32,945 bases of DNA from Candidatus Nanopelagicales bacterium (GCA_025456015.1 JALOLK010000047.1:1-32945), one strand, 5' to 3'; numbered from the stretch's first letter, positions 1 through 8,044 are shown. Numbers and translations: made by a program. The notes: generated from the sequence alone by a model not told the origin.

Positions 1-284
1 ACGTCCGCCGCGCCGACGACGGCGGCGTTGCGCCGGGCCGTCGCGGCGGCGACCCGGTCCCGCTCGACGAGGATCGCCCGGGACGCCCCACGGCTCACGG
101 CCTCCAGGCCCAACGCACCTGAGCCGGCGTACAGGTCGAGCACCGCGCGGCCCGCGAAGCCGCCCAGCAGGTGGTCCAGCGAGGCGAACAGCGACTCGCG
201 CACGCGGTCCGTCGTCGGCCGGGCCCCGCCGGGCGGCACCTCGAGCCGGCGTCCCCGGGCCGCCCCGGCGATGATCCGGGTCAC
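1..284 (-). CDS. rsmD: 16S rRNA (guanine966-N2)-methyltransferase RsmD, N-terminal part
   Basis: RsmD methylates N2 of guanine 966 of 16S rRNA, using S-adenosylmethionine, during 30S assembly. The 94 visible codons begin [17 protein letters not shown] and continue with the [12 protein letters not shown] segment and the SAM-binding motif [14 protein letters not shown] followed by SRGA, all typical of RsmD. The window edge removes the C-terminal half, including the catalytic N/D-PP-[FY] motif. I chose the GTG at 284 because a GAGGGG ribosome site lies 5-6 nt upstream; an in-frame ATG at 302 would add six residues but overlaps the hairpin at 300-352 and has no such site. It lies downstream of recG on the same strand, a common actinobacterial neighbourhood, but the strong inverted repeat between them may separate the transcripts. 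Confidence 0.9.
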   Translation of the reverse strand, partial: MTRIIAGAARGRRLEVPPGGARPTTDRVRESLFASLDHLLGGFAGRAVLDLYAGSGALGLEAVSRGASRAILVERDRVAAATARRNAAVVGAAD

Positions 285-299
285 CGCGACCCCTCGCGA

Positions 300-352
300 C
301 ATCGGTGTGGATGGAACCGACCATCACGTGGTCGGTTCCATCCACACCGATG
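300..352. repeat. Perfect 24-bp inverted repeat between recG and rsmD
   Basis: Arms 300-323 and 329-352 are exact reverse complements, with a 5-nt centre (TCACG). The repeat fills nearly all of the 73-bp gap between the recG stop (358) and the rsmD GTG (284). There is no T-run on either side, so it is not a classical intrinsic terminator, although a 24-bp RNA stem could still end or process the recG transcript. The sequence differs from the 50-bp palindromes at 22.7 and 32.3 kb. Confidence 0.9.
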
Positions 353-357
353 CAGGG

Positions 358-2571
358 TCACGTCTTCTCCAGGTACTCGGCGTGCTCCTCGTCGACGAGG
401 TCGGCCACCCAGGCGGCCAGCTCGGGATGCCCGGTGAGGTCGGGGTCCTCGCCGACCAGGCGGATCGCCTCCTCACGGGCACGCACGATGACGTCCTCGT
501 GCTCGAGCACGCTGAGCAGGCGCAGCGAGCGCCGGGCACCGGACTGGCTCGCGCCGAGGACGTCGCCCTCCCGGCGCGCGGCCAGGTCGTAGCGCGACAG
601 CTCGAACCCGTCGTTCGTGGCGGCCACGGCGGCCAGCCGCTCGCGGGCGGGCGTGTCGGGGGCGGCCGAGGTCACCAGCAGGCACAGCCCACCGTGCTCG
701 CCCCGACCCACCCGGCCGCGCAGCTGGTGCAGCTGGGAGACCCCGAACCGGTCCGCGTCGAGCACGACCATGAGCGTGGCGTTGGGCACGTCGACCCCGA
801 CCTCGATCACGGTCGTGGCCACCAGCACGTCGACGCCGTCCGGGCCCGAGGGATCGGCGAAGCGCGCCATGACGTCGTCCTTGTCGGCGGCGGCCATGCG
901 CCCGGTCAGGGCGGCCAGGCGCAGGCCGGCGAGCGGGCCCTCGGCCAGTCCCGGCAGCACGGTCTCGACCGCCGCCGTCGGCCGTGGTGCCGCGCCCTCG
1001 TCGCCCGGCTCGTCCGGCTCCTCCAGCAGGCCCTCGCCGTCGGCCTCCTCGGTGGTCGCGTCGATGCGCGGGCACACCACGTACACCTGCCGGCCCGCGG
1101 CGACCTCCTCCCGTGCGCGCTGCCACGCCCTGGCCAGGAAGTCCGGGCGCTCGAGTGCCGGCACCACGTGGGTCGTGATGGGGGCCCGACCGGCCGGCAG
1201 CTCGCGCAGCGTGGAGACCTCCAGGTCGCCGAAGACGGTCATCGCGACGGTCCGCGGGATGGGCGTGGCCGTCATGACCAGCGTGTGCGGCCGCGCGCCC
1301 TCGGCGGCCTTGGCCGCGAGGGCGGCCCGCTGCTCGACGCCGAACCGGTGCTGCTCGTCCACCACGACCAGGCCGAGGTCGGCGAACTGCACCCGCTCCT
1401 CGAGCAGGGCGTGGGTGCCCACCACGATCCCGGCCGTGCCCGCCGCGACCTCGGTCAGGACCTGCCGACGCGTCGCCGCCGACACCGAGCCGGTGAGCAG
1501 CACCACCCGGGTGCCCTCGGCGGCGCCGCCGAGCATGCCCGCCTCGGCGAGCGGGCCGAGCAGCGCCCGGATGCTGCGCGCGTGCTGGGCGGCGAGCACC
1601 TCGGTGGGGGCGAGCAGGGCCGCCTGGCCCCCGGCGTCCACGACCCGCAGCATGGCCCGCAGCGCCACGACGGTCTTGCCCGATCCGACCTCGCCCTGCA
1701 GCAGGCGGTGCATCGGATGGGTCCGGGCCAGCTCGGCGTCGAGCACCGCGCCGACCTCGCGCTGCCCTGCGGTGAGGGTGAACGGCAGGCGCGCGTCGAA
1801 CGCGTCGCGCAACCCTCCCGCACGACCGGCGCGGGCCACGGCCGGCGCCGCTGATGCGGCCGCGCGGCGCTGGGCGAGCACCACCTGCACCCCGAACGCC
1901 TCGTCCCAGCGCAGCCGCTCCCGCGCCCGGGTGATCTGCGCCCAGTCCCGGGGGGCGTGGATCCACTGCACGGCGGTCGGCCGCTCGATCACCCCGGCCC
2001 GCTCGCGCAGCGCGGGGTCGAGGGGGTCGACGAGGTCCGCCGCCAGCGGCAGGACCACCTTGACCTGGTCGGCGATCTGCCACGTGTCGAGCTTCTCGGT
2101 GGCCGGGTAGATGGGGATCGGCCGATCGGCGAACTCGGCGGCCTCGTCGGCCGCGGCCTCCTCGGAGACGAAGTTCGCGCGCGGGTGCAGCAGCTGGCGC
2201 TGGCCCTTGAACACGCCCACCGTGCCGGCGAACAGGCCCAGCCGACCCTCCCGGTACTCCTTGGCGATCCACTCCTGGTTGAAGAACGTCAGCGTCAGGG
2301 TGCCCGTGCCGTCGGTGACGGTGACCTCCGTGATGGTGCGGGTGCGTCGGTCGCCGGGTCGCCGCGGCAGCGCCCGGGTGCGGACCTGCCCCACCCGGGC
2401 CAGGACGGTCACCGGCTCCCCCACCCGCAGCGAGGCCAGCTCGGTGAGCTTGCCCCGTTCGACGTAGCGGCGGGGGTAGTGGGCCAGCAGGCCCTCGACG
2501 GTGGTGATGCCGAGCCGTTGCTCGAGGGCCTTCACGGACTTGCCGTCGAGCAGCATCCGCAGCGATGCCAT
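358..2571 (-). CDS. recG: ATP-dependent DNA helicase RecG
   Basis: RecG is a superfamily 2 double-strand DNA translocase that regresses stalled forks and processes recombination intermediates. The 737-aa protein has the N-terminal wedge/OB domain (about 1-190), the Walker A motif GEVGSGKT (293-300), the DEQH box followed by RFGV (405-412), TATPIPRT (434-441), TTVIEVGVDVP (586-596) and the QLRGRVGRG motif VI (616-624). The C-terminal part contains RYDLAARREGDVLG, the RecG-specific motif. Residues 503-540 form an acidic, glycine-rich insertion between the two helicase lobes that looks like a variable loop. The start is an ATG only 3 nt past the stop of the DAK2 gene, with GGAG upstream, so the two genes are probably co-transcribed. 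Length and motifs are normal for actinobacterial RecG. Confidence 0.97.
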   Translation of the reverse strand: MASLRMLLDGKSVKALEQRLGITTVEGLLAHYPRRYVERGKLTELASLRVGEPVTVLARVGQVRTRALPRRPGDRRTRTITEVTVTDGTGTLTLTFFNQEWIAKEYREGRLGLFAGTVGVFKGQRQLLHPRANFVSEEAAADEAAEFADRPIPIYPATEKLDTWQIADQVKVVLPLAADLVDPLDPALRERAGVIERPTAVQWIHAPRDWAQITRARERLRWDEAFGVQVVLAQRRAAASAAPAVARAGRAGGLRDAFDARLPFTLTAGQREVGAVLDAELARTHPMHRLLQGEVGSGKTVVALRAMLRVVDAGGQAALLAPTEVLAAQHARSIRALLGPLAEAGMLGGAAEGTRVVLLTGSVSAATRRQVLTEVAAGTAGIVVGTHALLEERVQFADLGLVVVDEQHRFGVEQRAALAAKAAEGARPHTLVMTATPIPRTVAMTVFGDLEVSTLRELPAGRAPITTHVVPALERPDFLARAWQRAREEVAAGRQVYVVCPRIDATTEEADGEGLLEEPDEPGDEGAAPRPTAAVETVLPGLAEGPLAGLRLAALTGRMAAADKDDVMARFADPSGPDGVDVLVATTVIEVGVDVPNATLMVVLDADRFGVSQLHQLRGRVGRGEHGGLCLLVTSAAPDTPARERLAAVAATNDGFELSRYDLAARREGDVLGASQSGARRSLRLLSVLEHEDVIVRAREEAIRLVGEDPDLTGHPELAAWVADLVDEEHAEYLEKT

Positions 2572-2574
2572 CGG

Positions 2575-4203
2575 CTACTCCACGCCGATGATCGCGTGCC
2601 AGCGCGGCTGGCCGCCCTCGTAGCCGACGACCTCGACCCCCGGATGGTGCTCGGCGACCCACGCCTCGACGACGTCGAGGAGGTCCTCGGGGGCGTCGGC
2701 GCCGAGCACGACGGTCACCAGCTCGGCGCTGCCCCCCGACAGCATCCGCCCGACCACCCGCACGGCCACGTCACGGCAGTCGCTGCCGATCTCCAGGATG
2801 TCGCCGCGGACCACGCCGAGCTCGTCGCCGACGTGGCAGGTCCCCGCGCTGGTGAGGGCCTCCCGGCTTGCCGTGGTCAGGCCCGCGTACTGCGTGGCCG
2901 AGGCGGCTCGGGTCATGTTCACGACGTCGTCGTCGAAGGGCTCGTCGGGGCTGTGCACCGCGACGGCCGCCAGCGACTGCACGATCGAGCGCGTGGGGAT
3001 GACCGCGACCCGCCGGCCGGCGTCGCGCGCGGCCAGCGCGGCCGACTCCGCCACGGGCCTGGAGTCCTTGTCGCCGGGCATGAGGACGACCTCGCTGGCC
3101 CCGGTGGCCTCGACGCCGTCGAGGAACTCCTGCACCGAGGGCCGCCCCAGCGCCGGGGCCCGCACGACGGTGACGCCGCTGGCCTCGAGCAGGTCCGCCA
3201 CGCCCTGGCCGTGGGCGACCACGACGAGCGCCCGGCCGGTGGCCTGCTGGTGGCCAGCCCCCACGACGTCGGCCAGGTAGGTGATGCGGATGCGGTGCGG
3301 GTGGCCGACGGCCAGGGCGGCCTCCACCGCCGCACCGGCGTCGTCGACGTGGACGTGGACGTTCCACAGCCCCTCGCCCCCGACCACGACGAGCGAGTCG
3401 CCGAGCGTGGCCAGGCGGGACTTGAGGCTGGGGACCGCGTCGTCCGGCGCGTCGAGCAGGTACATCACCTCGTAGGCGGGGCCCCCGTACCCGTGCACCA
3501 GGTCCTCAGGGCTGGCCAGCGAGTCGGGCACCGGGGCGGTGCGCGGGAACTCCGGCAGCTCGCGGTGCACGCCGGTGACGACCTCGAGCAGCGCGTCGGT
3601 GAGCACGACGTAGCCGCGCCCGCCGGCGTCCACCACCCCCGCCCGGCGCAGCGCCTCGAGCTGGTTGGGCGTCTCGGCGAGTGCTGCCCGCGCGGCCTGC
3701 GCTGCCGCGTCGGCCACCTCGTGGAGGTCGCCCCCGCTGGCCGAGGCCGCGGCCAGGGCGGCATCGGCCGCCGCGCGGGCCACCGTGAGCACGGTGCCCT
3801 CCTTCGGATCGGCCACCGCGCCGTGCGCCGCACCCGCCGCGCGGTCGAGGGCCCCGGCCAGCCAGGTGCCATCGAGGGTGCGCTCGAGGTCGGCCGCCCG
3901 GGCCGCGGCCACCCCCCGCAGCAGCTCGGAGGCGATCACCCCGGAGTTGCCGCGGGCCCCGAGCAGCATGCCGCGGGCCAGTGCCGCGAGGCGCTCGGTG
4001 CCGCCCTCCCCCTCCAGCGTGGCATCCACCGCGAGCATCGCCTCGATGCCGGCCTCCAGCGTGAGGTACATGTTGGTGCCGGTGTCGCCGTCGGGGACCG
4101 GGAACACGTTGAGGGCGTCGATGTCGCGGCGGTGCCGGCGCATGCTGTCCAGCGCCAGCGCGGCCCACTGCCGCAGGGCCTCGGCGTCCAGGTGCGTGCG
4201 CAT
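2575..4203 (-). CDS. DAK2/DhaL-domain kinase, FakA (YloV)-like
   Basis: This 542-aa protein has the domain order of FakA, the ATP-binding subunit of fatty acid kinase, which phosphorylates fatty acids held by a FakB (DegV-family) carrier. Residues 1-205 form the DhaL domain, with the nucleotide- and Mg-binding signature NVFPVPDGDTGTNM (32-45), GARGNSGVI (82-90) and GVVDAGGRG (189-197). The FakA middle domain follows, with GDSLVVV (268-274) and HVHVDD (283-288), then a C-terminal domain. The GYCTE-type cysteine of firmicute FakA middle domains is replaced by AYEVMYLL (243-250). A near-perfect AAGGAGG precedes the ATG. It sits just upstream of recG and divergent from rpmB, an arrangement I recall as common in actinobacteria. 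No FakB is in the window, so the substrate is inferred. Confidence 0.85.
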   Translation of the reverse strand: MRTHLDAEALRQWAALALDSMRRHRRDIDALNVFPVPDGDTGTNMYLTLEAGIEAMLAVDATLEGEGGTERLAALARGMLLGARGNSGVIASELLRGVAAARAADLERTLDGTWLAGALDRAAGAAHGAVADPKEGTVLTVARAAADAALAAASASGGDLHEVADAAAQAARAALAETPNQLEALRRAGVVDAGGRGYVVLTDALLEVVTGVHRELPEFPRTAPVPDSLASPEDLVHGYGGPAYEVMYLLDAPDDAVPSLKSRLATLGDSLVVVGGEGLWNVHVHVDDAGAAVEAALAVGHPHRIRITYLADVVGAGHQQATGRALVVVAHGQGVADLLEASGVTVVRAPALGRPSVQEFLDGVEATGASEVVLMPGDKDSRPVAESAALAARDAGRRVAVIPTRSIVQSLAAVAVHSPDEPFDDDVVNMTRAASATQYAGLTTASREALTSAGTCHVGDELGVVRGDILEIGSDCRDVAVRVVGRMLSGGSAELVTVVLGADAPEDLLDVVEAWVAEHHPGVEVVGYEGGQPRWHAIIGVE

Positions 4204-4311
4204 GGCCCTCCTTCCCGGGGTCCGCTCGATGCTAGTGGTCGGGTCTGGCGCGAGGCGGGATCGGCGCCGGTCTCGTCCTCGCCGGTCGTGCGCCCGGCCG
4301 CATGGCGCGAT

Positions 4312-4341
4312 TTGGGCGCCGCCGCGGCGTCGGCGTATCCT
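4312..4341 (+). promoter_or_regulatory. Predicted rpmB promoter
   Basis: A -35 TTGGGC (4312-4317) and a -10 TATCCT (4336-4341) are separated by 18 bp. This gives a leader of about 50 nt before the rpmB ATG at 4398. Confidence 0.6.
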
Positions 4342-4397
4342 GTGGTGTCGTCCGTGGGCCCGCCGGCCCGCGCCCCCATGTGAACTGGAGTTGCACC

Positions 4398-4586
4398 ATG
4401 GCTGCCACCTGCGATGTCTGCGGCAAGGGCCCCGGCTTCGGCCACAGCATCTCGCACTCGCACCGGCGCACCAAGCGTCGCTGGAACCCGAACGTGCAGT
4501 CCGTGCGCACGGTCGTCGGCGGCACCCCCAAGCGCGTGAAGGCCTGCACGTCGTGCATCAAGGCCGGCAAGGTCACCCGCGCCTGA
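4398..4586 (+). CDS. rpmB: 50S ribosomal protein L28
   Basis: A 62-aa ribosomal protein L28 of the large subunit. It begins [12 protein letters not shown] and has [18 protein letters not shown], the L28 core. Two CxxC pairs (C5/C8 and C50/C53) make this the zinc-ribbon (C+) form. The open frame extends upstream to 4302, but the ATG at 4398 gives the standard L28 N-terminus and has GGAG 7 nt before it. It is transcribed away from the DAK2-recG unit and ends at a clear hairpin. C+ forms are typically used when zinc is sufficient; no Zur-type site or C- paralogue is visible here. Confidence 0.97.
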   Translation: MAATCDVCGKGPGFGHSISHSHRRTKRRWNPNVQSVRTVVGGTPKRVKACTSCIKAGKVTRA

Positions 4587-4599
4587 TCGCCTGAGCACC

Positions 4600-4629
4600 C
4601 GGCCCCGGCTCCCCATGGGACCGGGGCCG
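4600..4629 (+). terminator. Hairpin terminator after rpmB
   Basis: CGGCCCCGG (4600-4608) pairs with CCGGGGCCG (4621-4629), and TCCC/GGGA can extend the stem inward past one bulged C. It lies 13 nt after the rpmB stop and is followed by GTTCC. It may also serve thiL, which converges from the other side. Confidence 0.65.
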
Positions 4630-4675
4630 TTCCATGTCCGGGCGACCCCGGTCCCGGGGACTGCGCCGGCCGGTG

Positions 4676-5662
4676 TCAGCCCGCGAAGTGGTCGTGTCCG
4701 CCCGTGCTGCGCGGCACCCGCCCGCCCACCGTGATCCCCGGCCCGTCGAGCACGTCGACCTCGGCGGGATCGCGCACCTCGCCCACCACCGTGAAGCCCT
4801 CGGGCAGGGTGGCACCGGCCGGGAAGGTGGCGGCGACCGCATGGTCCTCGCCCCCGGTCAGGACCCAGACCAGGGGGTCGGCGTTGAAGGCCGCGGCCGC
4901 CGAGGCGACCGGCTCGTCCACCACCGCGCGGGACGGGTCCAGCTCGACCGCCACCCCGGACGCGATCGCGACGTGGCGCAGGTCGGCGACCAGGCCGTCA
5001 CTCACGTCGATCATCGCGGTCGCGCCCGCCTCGGCTGCCGCGGCCGCCGCGGCGTAGGGCGGCTGCGGACGGCGGTGCGCGTCGACCAGCACCCGCGGCG
5101 TGCGGAACCCCCGCGACAGGATCGACAGGCCGGCGGCAGCCCACCCCAGCCGGCCAGCCACGGCGACGACGTCACCGGGCTGGGCCCCCGAGCGGCGCAC
5201 GGCCGCCTCCCCGGTGAGGACGCCCAGGGCGGTGACCGAGATCACGACGCGATCGGCGCGGACGAGGTCCCCGCCCACGATCACGGCCCCCTGCGCCCCG
5301 GCCTCCTCCCGCATCCCCGCGTACAGGTCGGTGACCCACTCGACTGGCAGGTCCGCCGGCAGGCCCAGGGCCACGACCAGCGTGGTCCCCCGGGCCCCCA
5401 TGACGGCGATGTCGATGAGGTTCTGCGCGGCCGCGCGGGCGCCGACGTCAGCCCCCGTGGACCAGTCGCGGCGGAAGTGCCGGCCCTCCACGAGCATGTC
5501 GGTGGAGACCACCGCACGGCCGTCCCCGGGCAGGCGGACCACGGCAGCGTCGTCACCGATGCCCACCTCGACCCCACCGGCCGGCTGGCCGGCCAGCGCG
5601 GCGGCGATGCGTTCGACCAGGCCGAACTCGCCCACGTCGCTGATCGGGGTCCCAGTGCCCAT
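4676..5662 (-). CDS. thiL: Thiamine-monophosphate kinase
   Basis: ThiL phosphorylates thiamine monophosphate to thiamine diphosphate, the last step of cofactor synthesis, in the cytosol. The 328-aa protein shows the PurM/ThiL-fold signatures in order: GIGDDAAVV (34-42), the substrate loop DMLVEGRHF (55-63), NLIDIAVMGA (81-90), GGDLVRAD (130-137), IDVSDGL (218-224) and TGGEDH (269-274). The aspartates that bind Mg-ATP are present. The ATG is supported by AGGAGG 5 nt upstream. It converges on rpmB and diverges from the AsnC-domain gene. Thiamine diphosphate is the cofactor of acetohydroxyacid synthase, whose small subunit is encoded at the far end of the window, but nothing links the two genetically here. 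Confidence 0.96.
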   Translation of the reverse strand: MGTGTPISDVGEFGLVERIAAALAGQPAGGVEVGIGDDAAVVRLPGDGRAVVSTDMLVEGRHFRRDWSTGADVGARAAAQNLIDIAVMGARGTTLVVALGLPADLPVEWVTDLYAGMREEAGAQGAVIVGGDLVRADRVVISVTALGVLTGEAAVRRSGAQPGDVVAVAGRLGWAAAGLSILSRGFRTPRVLVDAHRRPQPPYAAAAAAAEAGATAMIDVSDGLVADLRHVAIASGVAVELDPSRAVVDEPVASAAAAFNADPLVWVLTGGEDHAVAATFPAGATLPEGFTVVGEVRDPAEVDVLDGPGITVGGRVPRSTGGHDHFAG

Positions 5663-5717
5663 GCATCCTCCTGTGGCCGCGCACCGGCGGTCACGCCGTC
5701 ACGTCGAGTGCGCACGC

Positions 5718-5723
5718 TAGTCT
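5718..5723 (+). promoter_or_regulatory. Possible -10 box for the AsnC-domain gene
   Basis: TAGTCT lies 51 nt before the ATG at 5775. No convincing -35 is visible, so this is a weak call. Confidence 0.35.
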
Positions 5724-5774
5724 GGGCGCACCGCCACCGGAGGAGCCGGGTGGCCCGGAGGGAGGGCCCGCGCC

Positions 5775-6008
5775 ATGGTGCACGCGTACATCCTGATCCA
5801 GACCGAGGTGGGCAAGGCCCCGTCCGTCGTCGCCGAGATCGCCGGGATCGACGGCGTCACCGTCGCCCACGACGTCACCGGCCCGTACGACGTCATCGTG
5901 CAGGCCCAGGCCGAGTCGATCGACGACCTCGGGCGGCTCGTGGTGGCCAGCGTCCAGAAGGTGCCGGGGATCACCCGCACCCTCACCTGCCCGGTGGTCA
6001 ACCTCTGA
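5775..6008 (+). CDS. Stand-alone Lrp/AsnC ligand-binding (RAM) domain protein
   Basis: This 77-aa protein is a single RAM (regulation of amino acid metabolism) domain, the effector-binding half of Lrp/AsnC regulators, with no helix-turn-helix. It starts MVHAYILIQTEVGK and contains VTGPYDVIVQAQAESIDDLG and a closing PGITRTLTCPVV strand, the beta-alpha-beta-beta-alpha-beta pattern of the family. Such proteins form oligomers that bind amino acids or associate with full-length Lrp proteins; the ligand cannot be read from sequence. GGAGGGAGGG lies about 8 nt before the ATG. It is divergent from thiL and its stop overlaps the proposed start of the DUF3515 gene, suggesting one transcript. Confidence 0.85.
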   Translation: MVHAYILIQTEVGKAPSVVAEIAGIDGVTVAHDVTGPYDVIVQAQAESIDDLGRLVVASVQKVPGITRTLTCPVVNL

Positions 6009-6463
6009 GGCACCGGCGCCGCCACGGCCTGCTCGCGCTCGCGGGCGTGCTCCTGCTGGCCGGATGCGCCCGCTCGGTGCAGGTCGATCCCCCCGATCCC
6101 GCGCCGGACGCGGACACCGCGGCGGCCTGCGCCGCCTTCACGGCCGCCCTGCCCGACGCCCTCGAGACCGCCGGCCCGCGCCGCGGGACCTCCCCGGACT
6201 CCGCGCTCACCGCGGCCTACGGGGACCCGCCGGCGGCCGTGCGCTGCGGCGTCGCCGAACCCGCGGCGCTGACCCCGACCTCCCTGCTGGTGACGGTCGA
6301 CGGCGTGGACTGGCTGCCCGAGGAGCTCACCGACGGCTGGCTGCTCACCACCGTCGGCCGCTCGGCGAACGTGGAGCTCACGGTGCCCGCCGCGCTCGGG
6401 CCCGCACCCTCGGTCGCCGCGGACCTCAGCGCCACGATCACGGCCACGCTGCCCCCGTCGTGA
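6005..6463 (+). CDS. DUF3515-family lipoprotein, probable CTG start
   Basis: The frame encodes a short cationic N-region, a hydrophobic stretch LLALAGVLLLAGC with a lipobox (Cys 21 if the start is 6005), then an exported domain that matches my memory of actinobacterial DUF3515: TAAACAAFTAALPD, an AVRCGVAEP segment and WLPEEL. The function is unknown; it should be a lipid-anchored envelope protein. No in-frame ATG, GTG or TTG occurs at a sensible place: the only GTG (6047) would cut the signal peptide to a stub. A CTG at 6005 overlaps the upstream stop (CTGA), is preceded by GGTGG at 7 nt, and gives a textbook 21-residue lipoprotein signal of 152 aa in total. A sequencing or assembly error near 6000 is the alternative. 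Confidence 0.75.
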   Translation: MRHRRRHGLLALAGVLLLAGCARSVQVDPPDPAPDADTAAACAAFTAALPDALETAGPRRGTSPDSALTAAYGDPPAAVRCGVAEPAALTPTSLLVTVDGVDWLPEELTDGWLLTTVGRSANVELTVPAALGPAPSVAADLSATITATLPPS

Positions 6464-6549
6464 CCGCGCACGGGCCCAGGAGCCCTGCCATCGGGCTCGG
6501 GCGCGGACCCTGGTGATGGGGCGAGGCACCCGGGCCGCCGGCACCCGCG

Positions 6550-7938
6550 TCAGTCCAGCGGATGGTTGCCGCGGATCACGCCCTGCGGGTCCGCCGCGCG
6601 CTTGACCGCGCGCAGGCGCGCCACCGTGGCGGGATCGTGGACCGACGTGCGGTCGCTCCCCGGACCGAGCAGGGTCAGCGGGATGCGGGCCGTTCCTGCC
6701 GGACCGCACACCTGCGCCACGTCGCGCAGCGACGCCCGGATCGGGTCGGCGAGCGCGGGGACGGCGGCGACCCCGAAGGCGAACACGACGTACTCGGCCC
6801 CGAGCTCGGTCATGGCAGCCGGGGGTCCCCCCGCCGTGGACAGCGCACCGCCGGCGTGGCGCACCTGCAGCACGGTCAGCGCGGTGCGCCCCCGGTTGCC
6901 GGCAACGCCCACGAGCCGCTCGATGGTCGTCGGATCCAGCCGGGGCAGCACGCCGCCCCAGTCGATGAACGGCATCGGCGTCGTCGGCTCAGCCGCCACC
7001 TCCCCCAGCCTTCCGATCGACACGGGACCGAACGAATCGCTGAGCACCGTGCCGGCTCGGCGCAGCGGGGCGATGAGTCCAGCCCCCTCCGAGGCTGCCC
7101 CGAGCCACGTCACGTCGACGGTCACGAACGACCCGCCGCGGATCGGCTCGGGGAGGTCCGGCAGTGGGGGGAAGTGCATGAACGAGGCCCAGCAGGTCAA
7201 CCCGTCGGGGGCACCCTGCGTGACCTGGGCGAAGGCCTGCAGGACGGCGGCGGCCTCGGCGATCGGGAACATGAGCTTCCCACCGTGGAGCTCGGGCTCG
7301 GGGTACAGGTCGATCTCCACCTCGGTGACGACGCCGAACTCCCCACCGCCGCCTCGAAGCGCCCACAGCAGCTCCGGGTCGGAGGCGTCGTCCACCCATC
7401 GCAGGGTGCCGTCGCCACCGACGATGCGCGCGGCCCGCAGGCTCCGACAGCCCAGCCCGTAGCGGCGGCCGAACCACGGCAGGCCGCCTCCGAGCAGGTA
7501 CCCGACGACGCTGACGTCCGGGTTGCTGCCCGCCATCGCGACCAGGCCGGTGCCGTCCAGCGCGGCGAGGAGCTGGCCCCACTTGACGCCCGCGCCGACC
7601 CGCGCGATCCGGGCCGCCGGGTCCACGGCGATCGCGTCGAGCGCCGTGGTCCGCAGCAGGACGGTGCCGTCGAGGGCGGTCGTCGCGCCGTGCCCACCGG
7701 GCTGGGCGCTGACGACGAGACCCTGCTCCCGAGCCAGCCGGACGACGGCGACGACATCCTGGGCATCGTCGACCTCCACCACGGCCCGCGGGCGCTGCGC
7801 CACGGCGACGTTCCATGCCCGCGACGCGTCAGCGAACCCGTCGTCGCCGGGGAGCAGCACCCGGCCCCGCACCACGGCGCGCAGGCTCGTGAGGTCCGGC
7901 TCGGTCGTACCCGCCATCGGGTCGGCGGTCTGGGTCAT
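6550..7938 (-). CDS. FAD-linked (berberine-bridge-like) oxidoreductase
   Basis: A 462-aa secondary-metabolism-style oxidase of the FAD_binding_4/BBE type. The FAD domain contains RPRAVVEV (49-56), PGGHG (80-84) with His 83 as the expected covalent FAD anchor, the pyrophosphate-binding LGGGLPWFGRRYGLG (149-163) and LRGGGGEFGVVTEVEIDLYP (194-213). The cysteine used for a second covalent link in bicovalent enzymes is not visible before the glycine loop (NPDVSVVGY). The C-terminus ends VIRGNHPL, like the BBE motif FRxNxxI. The substrate is unknown. An AGGAG site precedes the ATG. It sits between the DUF3515 gene and ddl, genes I recall as close neighbours in other actinobacteria, so it is probably an accessory insertion. 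Its codon use looks slightly less GC3-biased than that of its neighbours (qualitative). Confidence 0.85.
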   Translation of the reverse strand: MTQTADPMAGTTEPDLTSLRAVVRGRVLLPGDDGFADASRAWNVAVAQRPRAVVEVDDAQDVVAVVRLAREQGLVVSAQPGGHGATTALDGTVLLRTTALDAIAVDPAARIARVGAGVKWGQLLAALDGTGLVAMAGSNPDVSVVGYLLGGGLPWFGRRYGLGCRSLRAARIVGGDGTLRWVDDASDPELLWALRGGGGEFGVVTEVEIDLYPEPELHGGKLMFPIAEAAAVLQAFAQVTQGAPDGLTCWASFMHFPPLPDLPEPIRGGSFVTVDVTWLGAASEGAGLIAPLRRAGTVLSDSFGPVSIGRLGEVAAEPTTPMPFIDWGGVLPRLDPTTIERLVGVAGNRGRTALTVLQVRHAGGALSTAGGPPAAMTELGAEYVVFAFGVAAVPALADPIRASLRDVAQVCGPAGTARIPLTLLGPGSDRTSVHDPATVARLRAVKRAADPQGVIRGNHPLD

Positions 7939-8044
7939 CGCTGCTCCTGTCCCGGTGACGCGCCCACACCCCGCGTGCAGGCGCCCGGCGCAGCACTACC
8001 CCGCCGACGGCGGTCCATCCCGGAACTGAGCCCCGCGGCAGGAC

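Noticed and set aside
300-352. Third copy of the 50-bp palindromic element
   Set aside because: Arms and centre do not match the TGATCCATTC...CCCAAGAGGC core; only the general hairpin shape is shared.
1957-4383. An 808-codon plus-strand open frame opposite recG and the DAK2 gene
   Set aside because: Its translation is low-complexity Arg/Gly/His/Asp without any family motif, and the minus-strand proteins have clear signatures. It is a high-GC antisense shadow.
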